DNA from: Alloalcanivorax mobilis
Lineage (GTDB): Bacteria > Pseudomonadota > Gammaproteobacteria > Pseudomonadales > Alcanivoracaceae
Direction: 5' to 3'
Assembly: GCF_002864685.1 (NCBI RefSeq)
Contig: NZ_NMQZ01000007.1
Span: 1 to 64,000 of the forward strand
Length of the DNA: 64,000 nucleotides
The first letter of the stretch is position 1; each line of letters opens with the position of its first letter. The notes beneath the pieces are model-generated. The model saw only the letters and a list, made by a program, of their open reading frames with translations. It did no database searches and was not told the origin of the DNA. The translations under genes were made by a program, and so were the position numbers. Of this stretch, positions 43,916 to 52,967 are shown piece by piece.

Positions 43916-44875
43916 TCAGTGCGCCGGGCAGCCGTGCCCACCGGTCAGTTCATCGACGCTGGCGGTGATGTTGTCGCTCTCCGGGGCCAGGGTGTGCGCC
44001 TGACACACCGCCGCTCGCGCGCCGTCCTGGTCGCCGTGGTCGGCACGGGCGTAGGCGAGATTGTTCCAGGCGGGGGCCAGATCCGGTGCCTGGTCGACGG
44101 CCTGTTCGAAGGCCTCTAGCCCGGCGTCGCGCTGGCCGGCCTGCCACAGCGCATTGGCGTAGCCGAAGCGCAGCCGGCCGTTGTCGGGAAAGCGGGCCAC
44201 CGCCGCGCGCCAATGGGGCAGGGCATCCCGGTTCAGGGGCGCCAGCGCCTTGAGCAATGGTTCAGGCTCCACGCTGTCGGGTAATTGCCCCGGCGGCAAC
44301 AGCACGAACCCCCAGTAGCCGGCGCGTGCCCAGGTGCGCAGAAAGCGATTCCAGTGGCTGGGCGTGGCTTCGTCGGTGCCGCTGTGCAGGATCACCCGAT
44401 GGCCGGCCTGGTCGTAGCCAATCACCACCGCGTAATGCCACATCGGCCACTGAGGCAAAGCGAGGTTTTGCAGAATCAACACCGGGTGCCCGGCCTGAAC
44501 CTCGCGGATCAAGCGATCGGGAGTCTGAATCGGGTAAGCGAGCAGGCCGCGGGCGCGGCCCGCGGCCATCAGCTCAATGCCCAGCGAACCATGCCGCTCC
44601 GGCAGCCACACTTCATCGACCAGTTGATCGGCGTCGCCGGGCAGATGATTCCATTGCAGCATCATCGCCAGCGCGGCGGGACCGCACTGGTATTCGCGTT
44701 GCGCCACAAAGGGCACGTCGAGGAGAGTATGTGGCCGGGCGCTGGCGCGCTCCGGCGGTGGAATGGTCTGGCAGGCGCCAAGTAGCACACAGGTGAACAC
44801 AGTGAAAGCGGCGGCCAGACGGCCGCCGCGAAAGGTGCAAGACATGGGCGCGAGCAAGCGCTTTGGCGTGGGCAT
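43916..44875 (-). CDS. PA2778-family C39-like cysteine peptidase with TPR
   Basis: 319-residue lipoprotein: signal with LLGAC (Cys35 if translated from this ATG). The peptidase C39-like domain has the catalytic Cys in YQCGPAALAMML and His in MWHYAVVIGY; TPR-like helices (ALWQAGQRDAGLEAFEQAV, APAWNNLAYARADHGDQDGA) fill the C-terminus. This is the family called after P. aeruginosa PA2778. The start codon overlaps the stop of the PA2779-like gene (TGATG), so both are translated together. Function is unknown; a peptidase processing a small partner in the envelope is plausible. Confidence 0.82.
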   Translation of the reverse strand: MPTPKRLLAPMSCTFRGGRLAAAFTVFTCVLLGACQTIPPPERASARPHTLLDVPFVAQREYQCGPAALAMMLQWNHLPGDADQLVDEVWLPERHGSLGIELMAAGRARGLLAYPIQTPDRLIREVQAGHPVLILQNLALPQWPMWHYAVVIGYDQAGHRVILHSGTDEATPSHWNRFLRTWARAGYWGFVLLPPGQLPDSVEPEPLLKALAPLNRDALPHWRAAVARFPDNGRLRFGYANALWQAGQRDAGLEAFEQAVDQAPDLAPAWNNLAYARADHGDQDGARAAVCQAHTLAPESDNITASVDELTGGHGCPAH

Positions 44876-45264
44876 CAACCGATCGGGTCGATCACCGGAA
44901 ACACGTCGGTGGCGCCGAGCAGGTCGAGCAGAACCAGGATCAGGATCACCGCCAGGATCACACCAATCACGCCTTCACCGGCGGGCAGTGAATCGGCTTT
45001 GGTGGCCATTTGCTGAAGTTCGCTGTCGCTGAGACGGGCGAGACGTTGCTCGACCTGATCCGGGGTCACGCCATTGCGCGCCAGCACCTTGCTGGCCGCT
45101 TCCCGGTCCATCAGGCGCATGACTTTTTGTTCGAGCGCGGCGCGCTGTTCGTGCGCCACCATGCCATCGGTGGTCACCATGGCCGCCTGTGCCGCCGGCA
45201 TCAGCAAGCCCTGACTGATCAGCATGACCAGAACGGTAAAGAGACTGGTGATTTGCTTTTTCAT
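44875..45264 (-). CDS. PA2779-family small membrane protein
   Basis: 129 residues with a signal peptide (about 1-28, PAAQA-A), a helical middle with EQRAALEQKVMRLMDREAASKVLARNG and a C-terminal membrane helix (GVIGVILAVILILVLLDLLG). It matches the PA2779 family, always found beside a PA2778-like cysteine peptidase, with which it is coupled here through a TGATG overlap. It may be the peptidase's substrate or partner. GGAG-like GGAGCGACC lies before the ATG. Confidence 0.82.
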   Translation of the reverse strand: MKKQITSLFTVLVMLISQGLLMPAAQAAMVTTDGMVAHEQRAALEQKVMRLMDREAASKVLARNGVTPDQVEQRLARLSDSELQQMATKADSLPAGEGVIGVILAVILILVLLDLLGATDVFPVIDPIG

Positions 45265-45301
45265 CGTTGGTCGCTCCGCATTGTTCGGTCATCGAAGGCT
45301 A

Positions 45302-47506
45302 TCACGGTGCTGTTGGCACCAGCGTGAGCGTACTGAAAGCTTTGTGATTTTTTACAGTGATGGCGCCCGCCACGCAGGCCGGTACCCCGGCCTGGCGCAG
45401 CGCGGCCAGTGCCTCGCTGAGGTGCTCCTCGGCCAGACAAAAAAGCAGCCCGCCGCTGGTTTGCGGGTCGGTGGCCGCCGCCAGCCGTGGGTCGTGGTCG
45501 GCGACGCGCGGCCGCTGGCAGCGTGCCAGCACCTGATCGTTGGCCGGCTTAAGGGTGCTGCCCACGCCCCGTTCGATCAGCTCAAGGGTGCCGGGCAGCA
45601 AGGGCAGCGTGTCCAGATCGAGGCGGGCGTCACAGCCGCTTTGTTCGCAAATTTCCAGCAAATGGCCGAGCAGGCCAAAGCCGGTAATGTCGGTGCAGGC
45701 GCCCGGGTGGAACCGGCGCAGGGCGTCGCGGGCGTTGCCGTTGCTGGCCAGCATGTTCTCGAGGGCGGCGTCCAGCCAGGGCCCGCGGGTCAGCCCCTGC
45801 ATGGCGGCTGCCAGCTGCACGCCGGTGCCCAGTGCCTTGGTGACGATCAGCCGGTCGCCGGGCCGGGCGCCGCTCTTGTGCCACAACTGCTCCGGCAGCG
45901 CGCTGCCATTAACCGTAAAGCCGGCGGCCAGTTGCGGGCCTTCGATGGTGTGGCCGCCGACCAGCGAGCAATTGGCCTGATTCAGCTCCCGCACCGCACC
46001 GGCCATCAATCGCTTCAAATCACGGCCCTGCAGGCGCGGGTGGTTGTGCGCCAGACACACGTTGGCCAATGCCGAATGCGGGTCGGCGTTCATTGCGTAC
46101 AGGTCGCTCAGGCTGTGCAGCGCCGCGATTCGGCCGAACAGGTAAGGGTCATCGATAAAGGCCGGGAAATAATCCAGGCTCTGCACCAGCCGGCGCTCGC
46201 CGGGCCAGCGGATCACGGCGGCGTCGTCGGCCTCGCCGAGACCGGCATCGCTGTTGTCGCGCGCCACCGGGCGCAACTCGGCGAGCGCCTCCTGCAGGGC
46301 GGTGGCTCCGACCTTGGCGCCGCAGCCGGCGCAGTGCATGGGTTGTGTTGTGAGGTTGTCGTTGGCCATCGGCATGGCCGGCAGCCGCTGGTCGAACTTC
46401 GCCATAAAGGCGCGATCAATGCGGTCTTTCCAGCGCCATACCCAGGTGCCGGACACGGTGGGCCCGGGCCCGCGGCTGCCCACCGCGTCCCGGTTGCCGC
46501 CGCTCAGCAGCGAAAGATAGCGGCGTTGCGGTTTAAAGCGCCGCAGTGGCTGCCCGCCGACCACGGCGCGCAGGTTGGCGGCCAAGGTGTCGGCCTGACG
46601 CACCGCGTACACCCCCGCTTTGGGTAACGGCGTGGGGAAGGCGGCGCAGTCACCGCTGGCGAACACGCGCAGGTCATCGATGCTTTGCAGGGTCTCGTTG
46701 ACCCGCACAAAGCCCTGTTCATCACAGCTCAACCCGCTGTCCGCCAGCCAGGCCGGCGCCCGCGCGCCGGTGCACCAGAGCAGGAAGTCGAAAGTCAGGC
46801 CACGATCCGGCAGTTTCAGGGTGTGCGCTTCGACCCGCCGTACCGGGCTGTGTGGATGCAACTGGATCGCCGCGTCTTCCAGGCGCCGGCCGATGCGCCG
46901 GCGCACCGCCGGCGGGTAACCGGGCAACAGCTCGCCAGCGGTGATCAGATCAATGCGCGCGTTCAGGCCGCGCCGCCGCAGTGCCTGACGCACCGCCAAC
47001 GCCATTTCAGTGCCGCCGGCGCCGCCGCCGACCACCGCCAGGGCGGGCTCGCCCGGCTGGCGGCTGAGCTTCTCCAGCAGGGCGTGCCAGCGCTGATGGA
47101 AGGCACTGACTGGCTTGACCGCCACCGCCTCGGTGGCGGCGCCGGGAACGCGCTCCAGATCCGGGGTGGCGCCCACGTCCAGGCTCAGCCAGTCGTAGTC
47201 CAGGGTGCCGCCGTCGTGCAGGTGCACGAAGCGCCGTCGGGGGTCCACGCCGGTGACCCTGGCGCGCACGAAGCGCGCGCCGCTGGCCTGGCAAAGGCGG
47301 GGCAGATCGATGTGCGTCTGCGTCAGGCTGTAATGGCCGGCAATCAGCCCCGGCAGCATGCCGGAATAGGCACTCAGGCTCTCCGGCGACACCAGCGTCA
47401 CGCGCAGGCCCGGTATCGGCTTCATCGCCAGCCGGCGCAGCAGCAACGCATGGCTGTGGCCGCCGCCGGCCAGCAGCAAATCGTGTTCGGCGCCGCCCGA
47501 TGTCAT
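45302..47506 (-). CDS. selD: Selenide, water dikinase SelD fused to NADH-dehydrogenase-like domain
   Basis: 734 residues in two parts. The first 360 or so form an FAD/NAD(P) oxidoreductase of the type-II NADH dehydrogenase class (LLLAGGGHSHALLL, VVGGGAGGTEMAL, FASGDCAAFP). The second is SelD: CAGCGAKVG holds the catalytic Cys and Lys (Cys in place of Sec), then GEADDAAVI, NADPHSALA, LVGGHTIEGP and DITGFGLLGH. SelD makes selenophosphate from selenide and ATP. The fused redox domain may supply or sense reduced selenium. The start at 47506 gives the family-typical MTSGGAEHD; a start at 47578 adds 24 residues with A/T-rich codons. Last gene of the mnmH-ABC operon. Confidence 0.9.
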   Translation of the reverse strand: MTSGGAEHDLLLAGGGHSHALLLRRLAMKPIPGLRVTLVSPESLSAYSGMLPGLIAGHYSLTQTHIDLPRLCQASGARFVRARVTGVDPRRRFVHLHDGGTLDYDWLSLDVGATPDLERVPGAATEAVAVKPVSAFHQRWHALLEKLSRQPGEPALAVVGGGAGGTEMALAVRQALRRRGLNARIDLITAGELLPGYPPAVRRRIGRRLEDAAIQLHPHSPVRRVEAHTLKLPDRGLTFDFLLWCTGARAPAWLADSGLSCDEQGFVRVNETLQSIDDLRVFASGDCAAFPTPLPKAGVYAVRQADTLAANLRAVVGGQPLRRFKPQRRYLSLLSGGNRDAVGSRGPGPTVSGTWVWRWKDRIDRAFMAKFDQRLPAMPMANDNLTTQPMHCAGCGAKVGATALQEALAELRPVARDNSDAGLGEADDAAVIRWPGERRLVQSLDYFPAFIDDPYLFGRIAALHSLSDLYAMNADPHSALANVCLAHNHPRLQGRDLKRLMAGAVRELNQANCSLVGGHTIEGPQLAAGFTVNGSALPEQLWHKSGARPGDRLIVTKALGTGVQLAAAMQGLTRGPWLDAALENMLASNGNARDALRRFHPGACTDITGFGLLGHLLEICEQSGCDARLDLDTLPLLPGTLELIERGVGSTLKPANDQVLARCQRPRVADHDPRLAAATDPQTSGGLLFCLAEEHLSEALAALRQAGVPACVAGAITVKNHKAFSTLTLVPTAP

Positions 47507-47599
47507 GGGCACGGGCGCTGGCCGGTGAACACGCAATGCCTTGTCATCGGTGTCAATGTCATCAGCGTTTCTCTGCATTGTATGTTGTACGCGGCCGGA

Positions 47600-49096
47600 T
47601 CATGGTGCCGCCAGGGAGCCGTTGCTCAGCCGCAGGCGCCCGCGCAGCCAGCGCGACAGGGCGTCCACCGCCAGGTTGAGGGCCACGGTGGCCAGGATCA
47701 GCACCAGGGTGCGATCAAAACGAAACTCGGACACGCTGGAATCAATGTAAAAGCCGAGCGTGTGGATGCCCAGGATACCGAGCACCGCGGTCTCGCGCAT
47801 GATGATCTCCCAACGGTAGAGCAGGAAGGCGAGAAAATTCGGATACAGGCGTGGCAGCACTTCATAGGCGTAGCGATTGAGGCCCCGCGCGGCGTCGGCG
47901 CGCAGCGTCAGGCCCTCGCTGAAGCGGCCGGTGAGGTGGGCGATGATGGCGCCGGTGTGCAGCGCCAGAGCAAGGATGCCGGGCAGCATCGACGGGCCCA
48001 GCATGATCAACAGCACGAAGGCGAGCAGAAATTCCGGGGTGGTGCGCAGCACCACCAACAGAACATGACCCAGCCCGCGGCTGAGGCGGTTACCAAACAA
48101 CGGCGACAGCAGGGGAAACATCAGCAGAGCGAGTATCGCGGTGAGCAACAGCGCGGCCATGCCCAGCACCAGGGTTTGCCAAAGCCCGGGGCCGATCTGT
48201 TCAATCCACAGGCCGCTGAGCCACGGCCCCAACCCGGCCAGACCCTGCCCCTGGCGCAGCGGCGCGGGCACCAGATCGACGGTGACAAAACGCACCAGGG
48301 TCGCCCAGCGGCCCTCCAGCAGCGGCGGCGCCCAGGCCAGCGCCGCCACCAGATACGCCGGCACCAGCCAGGGCCGCAACCACAGCCGCAGCGTCAGGAT
48401 CAGGATGAACAGCAGATACAGCAACGCGGCGCCCTGGTCGTAGAGACCTTCGCGGAACGCGGTCTCCAAATGGAAGCCGACGGTGGGTAAGCCGATAAAG
48501 CCGAGAATCGCCGAGGCCCGCAGGGCGCACTCCAGACGATAGGCGGTGTAGGTTTTGCAGCCGTGCCAGATCAGCGGCAGCCGGGCATAAAAAAAGCGGC
48601 TGGTGGCGCCGGCGGCGGCGGGCAGGCTGCGCTCTGGTGCCGGGTCCGCCTCTTCCAGGAATTCGCCGAACACCTTGGCGAAGATGCCGGCGTAGGGAAT
48701 CGCGATCGCCAGCACGCCGGTCAGCGTGGAGAGACCGTTGAGCTGCAGCAGCAGCAAGCCCCAGAACAGTTCATGGATGGCGCGCACCGCCGCCGCGCCG
48801 GCGCGAACCGTGCGGTGGCGCCACAACATGGCCAGCAGAAAGCCGGCCACGGCGCCCAGAGCAACGCCCTGAAAGGCGAACGCCAGGGTGTTGGCCAGGG
48901 CCTGCCACAGCCCGTCGGTGTGGAAAAAATCCGGCGCCAGGAAGCCGCCCAGCATTTTCGCCAGCTCCGCGCCGGGGGACGGGCGCGCCAGCTCCAGATC
49001 GGCGCACAGGAAGGCGGCCAGGCCGGCCAGGGCGAGGCCAGCGCTGGCACGGCGCCAGCGGCTGGCGGTGGTGTCCAGTGCCGGTGTGTCGCTCAC
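47600..49096 (-). CDS. ABC transporter permease, two fused permease units (selenate/phosphonate type)
   Basis: 498-residue inner-membrane protein with two repeats of the binding-protein-dependent permease fold, each with about six helices. The EAA-like loops are ALRASAILGFIGLPTVGFHLE in the first and IIMRETAVLGILGIHTLGFYI in the second. PhnE-like permeases are normally separate chains; here the dimer is one protein. It begins at GTG overlapping the ATPase stop (GTGA). With the ATPase, binding protein, SelD and MnmH it makes up an apparent selenium uptake operon. Confidence 0.83.
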   Translation of the reverse strand: MSDTPALDTTASRWRRASAGLALAGLAAFLCADLELARPSPGAELAKMLGGFLAPDFFHTDGLWQALANTLAFAFQGVALGAVAGFLLAMLWRHRTVRAGAAAVRAIHELFWGLLLLQLNGLSTLTGVLAIAIPYAGIFAKVFGEFLEEADPAPERSLPAAAGATSRFFYARLPLIWHGCKTYTAYRLECALRASAILGFIGLPTVGFHLETAFREGLYDQGAALLYLLFILILTLRLWLRPWLVPAYLVAALAWAPPLLEGRWATLVRFVTVDLVPAPLRQGQGLAGLGPWLSGLWIEQIGPGLWQTLVLGMAALLLTAILALLMFPLLSPLFGNRLSRGLGHVLLVVLRTTPEFLLAFVLLIMLGPSMLPGILALALHTGAIIAHLTGRFSEGLTLRADAARGLNRYAYEVLPRLYPNFLAFLLYRWEIIMRETAVLGILGIHTLGFYIDSSVSEFRFDRTLVLILATVALNLAVDALSRWLRGRLRLSNGSLAAP

Positions 49097-49755
49097 CGGT
49101 ACAGCTCGTCGAGCTCGGCAAGGCTCAGTTGGTCGGCGGCGGCATCCAGCACCACGGCGCCATCGCGCAGGCCAATAATGCGCTGGAAGCAGGCCAGCGC
49201 CAGGGCCCGGTCGTGCATTGCCACCACCGCGCCGCGGTGGCGTTGCAACGCCAGCCGCACCAGGTCGAGGCCCTGGTGTTCGTCCAGATTGGAGACCGGC
49301 TCATCGGCCAGCAGCACCGGGCGCTCGCTGTACAACGCCCGCCCCAGAGCGGTGCGCTGAGCCTGGCCGCCGGAGAGCCGGTCGACGCTGGTGAACAGCT
49401 TCTCGCCAATGCCCAGCAGGCCGGTCAGTTCCGCGACCCGTGCCCGGTCGGCGGCGGCCGGCCGTATCAGGGTGCGCAGATTGTGCCAGGTGCCGTAACG
49501 GTGCAGCGCGCCCATGTGGATGTTGTGAAACACGCTCAGCATCGGCACCAGGGCGCCCTGTTGGGGGCACCAGGCGCATTGATCCTGCCGTTGTTCGCGC
49601 AGGGCCGCCAGCAGGGTGGACTTACCGCTGCCCGAGGGGCCCAGCAACGCGACCTGCTCGCCCTCGGCAATGCTCAGGGTGAGGTTTTCGAACAGTGCCG
49701 AGGGGCCGTAGCCGAGACGTGCCTGATGGAAATGAAACAGCGGCGCCGGATTCAA
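49093..49755 (-). CDS. ABC transporter ATPase (selenate/phosphonate type)
   Basis: 220 residues: Walker A GPSGSGKST, signature LSGGQAQRTALGRAL, Walker B VLLADEPVSNLDE and the switch His in VAMHDRAL, in the PhnC-like size class. The start is a TTG that overlaps the binding-protein stop by four bases, and its own stop overlaps the permease start. It powers the import system that sits between selD and mnmH. Confidence 0.88.
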   Translation of the reverse strand: MNPAPLFHFHQARLGYGPSALFENLTLSIAEGEQVALLGPSGSGKSTLLAALREQRQDQCAWCPQQGALVPMLSVFHNIHMGALHRYGTWHNLRTLIRPAAADRARVAELTGLLGIGEKLFTSVDRLSGGQAQRTALGRALYSERPVLLADEPVSNLDEHQGLDLVRLALQRHRGAVVAMHDRALALACFQRIIGLRDGAVVLDAAADQLSLAELDELYR

Positions 49756-50621
49756 TCCAGTAATCCGATGTCTTCCGCGGTTTGCTCGATCGGCCGATAG
49801 TCCTGATTGCTGGCTGGGATGAATTTTTCGCGGGGGAACACCGCCAGCAATTGCGGATCGTCGATGCCCAGCAGGGTGTCGGTGACCTTGGCGGTAAAGC
49901 CCTCGCCGAAGCGCTCATCAAGATCGCCGCGCACGGTCCAGTGATAATCCGGGTAGCTGGGGGTTTCCCAGACGATGGTGACCTTGTCGGTGTCGATCTC
50001 GCCGGCCTGCATGGCGCGGTCCCAGACTTTGTAGTTGAGCACGCCGGTGGCGTAGGCGCCGCTTTGCACCAGCGCCAGGGTGCGGTTGTGATCACCGCTG
50101 AAACCGACTTTGCCGATCAGCTTTTGCGGCGCGTCGCCAAACCGTTCGCGAAAATAGTACTCCGGCATCAACCGCCCCGAGGTGCTGCCTTTGTCGCCGA
50201 AGGTGAATGAGGGCTGGTCGATAAAGGCATCCGGCAGGGTGTCGCCGCGTTGCAGCCCGGTACCGGTATTGGCGATGAAATAGGATTTGAACGCGGCGTC
50301 TTCCTGGCCCTGGGCGATGGCCTGGGAGCCCGGCACCAGGCGCCGTGCCTGCACCCCGGACAAGCCACCGAACCAGGCCATTTGCACTTCGCCATTGCGA
50401 AACGCGGTGACCGCCGCCGGATAGGATTTCACTGGCACATACTTGACCGGCACACCGAGCTTGTCTTGCAGATACTCGGCGATACGGCCGAAACGCTCAA
50501 CCAGGTGGCTTTCGTCCTGATCGGGGATGGCGGTGAAGGTAAAGGTCTCGGCCGGTTTATCCGGGCCACAGGCTGTCAATAGCAGGGCCGTCAGGGCGAC
50601 CAGCAGGGCGCGCACTCGCAT
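49752..50621 (-). CDS. Putative selenate ABC transporter substrate-binding lipoprotein
   Basis: 289 residues, lipoprotein signal LLLTAC (Cys18). PhnD-like fold: FTAIPDQDESHLVERFG, VPVKYVPVKSYPAAVTAFRNGEVQMAWFGGLSG, GDKGSTSGRLMPEYYF and VVWETP-like IVWETPSYPDYHW. Proteins of this type next to selD and mnmH form the group named as putative selenate-binding proteins. Ligand (selenate, selenite or another oxyanion) is inferred from the context, not from residues. Located 97 bases after mnmH with hairpins in the gap, so its expression may be separately tuned. Confidence 0.85.
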   Translation of the reverse strand: MRVRALLVALTALLLTACGPDKPAETFTFTAIPDQDESHLVERFGRIAEYLQDKLGVPVKYVPVKSYPAAVTAFRNGEVQMAWFGGLSGVQARRLVPGSQAIAQGQEDAAFKSYFIANTGTGLQRGDTLPDAFIDQPSFTFGDKGSTSGRLMPEYYFRERFGDAPQKLIGKVGFSGDHNRTLALVQSGAYATGVLNYKVWDRAMQAGEIDTDKVTIVWETPSYPDYHWTVRGDLDERFGEGFTAKVTDTLLGIDDPQLLAVFPREKFIPASNQDYRPIEQTAEDIGLLD

Positions 50622-50650
50622 TGTCGTCTCCGTTCAATAGGGAGTCATAC

Positions 50651-50679
50651 CGGGCTGGATAGGAACAGAACCCAGCCCG
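50651..50679. promoter_or_regulatory. Hairpin in the mnmH-ABC transporter gap
   Basis: CGGGCTGG (50651-50658) and CCAGCCCG (50672-50679) pair exactly over a 13-base loop, and the neighbouring CCCGCCG / CGGCGGG (from 50676) offers a competing stem. The two share bases, so the RNA can take alternative folds before the binding-protein gene; whether this is attenuation or only mRNA processing is not clear. Confidence 0.35.
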
Positions 50680-50718
50680 CCGCTGCCCGGCTATCGCGGC
50701 GGGGGCTGGCAGCCGTGG

Positions 50719-51813
50719 CTACCGGTGAAGCAAAAATTCGAGCACTTCGGCGCGGCGTCCGGTGAACAGGGTGTCGCCGTCGCGGTGTTTTTCCAGCATG
50801 TAATCGTACATCGGGTCGTAGTAGCCATGGAGCAGCTCGCGAATCCAGTCACGATGCTGTTCGGTGGCGCCGCTGCGCTGCTGTTGTTTCAGCGCTGCCT
50901 GCAGGGTCGCCCGCAAGGCCTGATGGCGGGCGCCGCCAAGGCGTTTGCTGATGCGCTCAAGGGCGTCGAGCAGGGCCTGACCGAGGCGCGCGTGGGCCTG
51001 CTGCTCACCAAAGTACTCGGCGTATTCCGCCGCCGGGCCGATCACGTAGTCTTCCAGGGTCACTTGCACGCGCGCCTCCAGAGGCTCTTCGATGGTCACC
51101 CTGGGTGCTTGTTTGAGCCGGTCTTGCAGGGTCTGTGGAAGATAGCAGCGGCCGATCAGTTTGCTTTCGTCCTCCATGATCACGGCACCGGCGGGGCGTT
51201 GAGCCTGGTGCAGCAAATCAATGGCGAGGGCGTTTTCAAAATCGATCTGGGTGGGCTGGCCGGCGGGCCGCCGGCCGAACGATGAGCCGCGATGGTGGGC
51301 CAGACCTTCCAGGTCCACGGCGTTGTTCAGCCGTTCGATGACGCGGGTCTTGCCGCAGCCGGTGCGGCCGCTGAGCACGGTGATCGGCAGGGCACGCAGG
51401 TGGCGTTCCATGCTGTCCAGCAGAAAACGGCGCAGCGCCTTGTAGCCGCCTTCCACCAGCGGCGCGTCAACGCCGGCCTCGCGCAACCAGGCCTGGGTGG
51501 TGCGGCTGCGCAGGCCACCGCGAAAGCAGTACAAATAGCCCCGCGGGTGCGCTTGCCACCAGGCCCGCCAGGCCCGCAGCCGCGCCTCGCGCCGCTCGCC
51601 GCGCACCAGCTCGTTGCCCAGATCGATGGCCGCCTGCTGGCCGGCTTGTTTATAGCGAATGCCGATGCGATGGCGCTCGTCGTCGTCGATCAAGGGCAGA
51701 TTGACGGCGCCGGGAAACGCGCCCTTGCCGAATTCCACCGGCGCGCGCACATCCAGCAGCGGCGTGCCATTGAGAAACAGGGCTTGGTAATCGCGGGTGT
51801 CGGCTCGGTTCAT
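50719..51813 (-). CDS. mnmH: tRNA 2-selenouridine synthase
   Basis: 364 residues. The rhodanese domain (to about 130) has LDVRAPVEFGKGAFPGAVNLP and the active Cys in LYCFRGGLRSR; the P-loop domain holds LSGRTGCGKT. MnmH (SelU/YbbB) replaces sulfur by selenium in 2-thiouridine at the wobble position of Lys, Glu and Gln tRNAs, by way of a geranylated intermediate, using selenophosphate from SelD. It is the first gene of the five-gene minus-strand unit. The start is the ATG giving MNRADTRDY, with no strong ribosome site. Confidence 0.93.
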   Translation of the reverse strand: MNRADTRDYQALFLNGTPLLDVRAPVEFGKGAFPGAVNLPLIDDDERHRIGIRYKQAGQQAAIDLGNELVRGERREARLRAWRAWWQAHPRGYLYCFRGGLRSRTTQAWLREAGVDAPLVEGGYKALRRFLLDSMERHLRALPITVLSGRTGCGKTRVIERLNNAVDLEGLAHHRGSSFGRRPAGQPTQIDFENALAIDLLHQAQRPAGAVIMEDESKLIGRCYLPQTLQDRLKQAPRVTIEEPLEARVQVTLEDYVIGPAAEYAEYFGEQQAHARLGQALLDALERISKRLGGARHQALRATLQAALKQQQRSGATEQHRDWIRELLHGYYDPMYDYMLEKHRDGDTLFTGRRAEVLEFLLHR

Positions 51814-51940
51814 GGCTGGGGATTCTAGCAGGCTGCTGAACAACCCGTCGCGTACTCTGGCTTTCCGGCACGGGTGGCACGCCGCCGCCAGGGCGCGCGG
51901 GTGCCGGGCCGAGCCGCTCCCGCAGCTTTGCGGAAGAGCT

Positions 51941-52819
51941 CTACTTGGGTGGTTCCTTGGCGCGCAGTTCGCCACTCAGGTGTGGTTTGATGCCATCGCT
52001 GGCGAGCAGGCGGAAATCGATGCCGCCGTCGACGCTCTTTTCCTCAAAGCGAACCGTGGCGGGGATGTACATCGGCAGCTTGAATTGCACGTCCACGCTG
52101 AACGCCTGCTCCGGCAGTTTATGTTGCAGTTGCGCCAGGCAGCGCGCCTTGGACCACATGCCGTGGGCAATCTGTCGCTTGAAGCCGAACAATCGGGCGC
52201 TCAGCGGGTAAAGGTGAATCGGGTTGCGATCTCCGGAGACCGCGCCGTAGCGGCGGCCGGTGTCGCCGGGAACTTTCCATTCCACCGTGTCGGTGGCCGG
52301 CGCCGGGTTTTCGCGGGATTGTTTTTTCTTTTCGCCACTGCCGCCGCCACGAAAGAAGTTCACCGATTCGCTTTCCCAGACACGCTCGCCGGCGGTGCTG
52401 ACCACGGTGAACACGGAAAACTCATAGCCTTTCGCCACCTGCGTCAGGTTGCCCAGATAGCATTTGATATTGAGCTGTTCGCGTTCGGCGATGGGGCGGT
52501 ACTGGGTGATGATATTGCGCACATGCACCAGGCCCATGGCCGGGAACGGGAAGCCGTCGGCGGTCATCAGTGCCATGTGCAGCGGGAAGGCGTGCATGTG
52601 CGGGTAGGTCAGTGGCAGCCGGCCGTCGGCGCTGAAGCCGCACACTTTCCGGTAGGCGGCCAGGTGTTTGGCGTCCAGCCCCACATCATTGAGGCGCAGC
52701 CCGATGTCCGGCAGCTTGGGGTCACGGCCCGGCCGCACGCGGGCGCGCAGCAGGGCCTTGGCGAAGTTCACCGGCATCGCCGGCGCGTGGCGCAGTTCGC
52801 GGAAATTCACTTCACTCAT
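51941..52819 (-). CDS. MaoC-like (R)-hydratase/dehydratase family protein
   Basis: 292-residue double hot-dog protein. The C-terminal MaoC block reads YGAVSGDRNPIHLYPLSARLFGF followed by IAHGMWS, where Asp and His are the hydratase pair. The N-terminal half (MPVNFAKALL, PLTYPHMHAFPLHMALM) is the degenerate partner fold. It hydrates trans-2-enoyl thioesters in fatty acid metabolism; relatives serve FAS or beta-oxidation with FabG4-like reductases, one of which lies at 59 kb. The start at 52819 follows GAGGA. No partner gene is contiguous. Confidence 0.82.
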   Translation of the reverse strand: MSEVNFRELRHAPAMPVNFAKALLRARVRPGRDPKLPDIGLRLNDVGLDAKHLAAYRKVCGFSADGRLPLTYPHMHAFPLHMALMTADGFPFPAMGLVHVRNIITQYRPIAEREQLNIKCYLGNLTQVAKGYEFSVFTVVSTAGERVWESESVNFFRGGGSGEKKKQSRENPAPATDTVEWKVPGDTGRRYGAVSGDRNPIHLYPLSARLFGFKRQIAHGMWSKARCLAQLQHKLPEQAFSVDVQFKLPMYIPATVRFEEKSVDGGIDFRLLASDGIKPHLSGELRAKEPPK

Positions 52820-52967
52820 AACGGCGTCCTCGTCGCGCGGTTGGGGTGCCAGGGCCCGCGCCACGCACGGGCCCACCGCCGCGCCCTGGGCGCGGCGTCA
52901 GCGGGCTGTTAAAGGGGACAGTATAGGGCGCGCTGGAAGTGGGGAATTGGCCGTATCGCCGCAGCGC

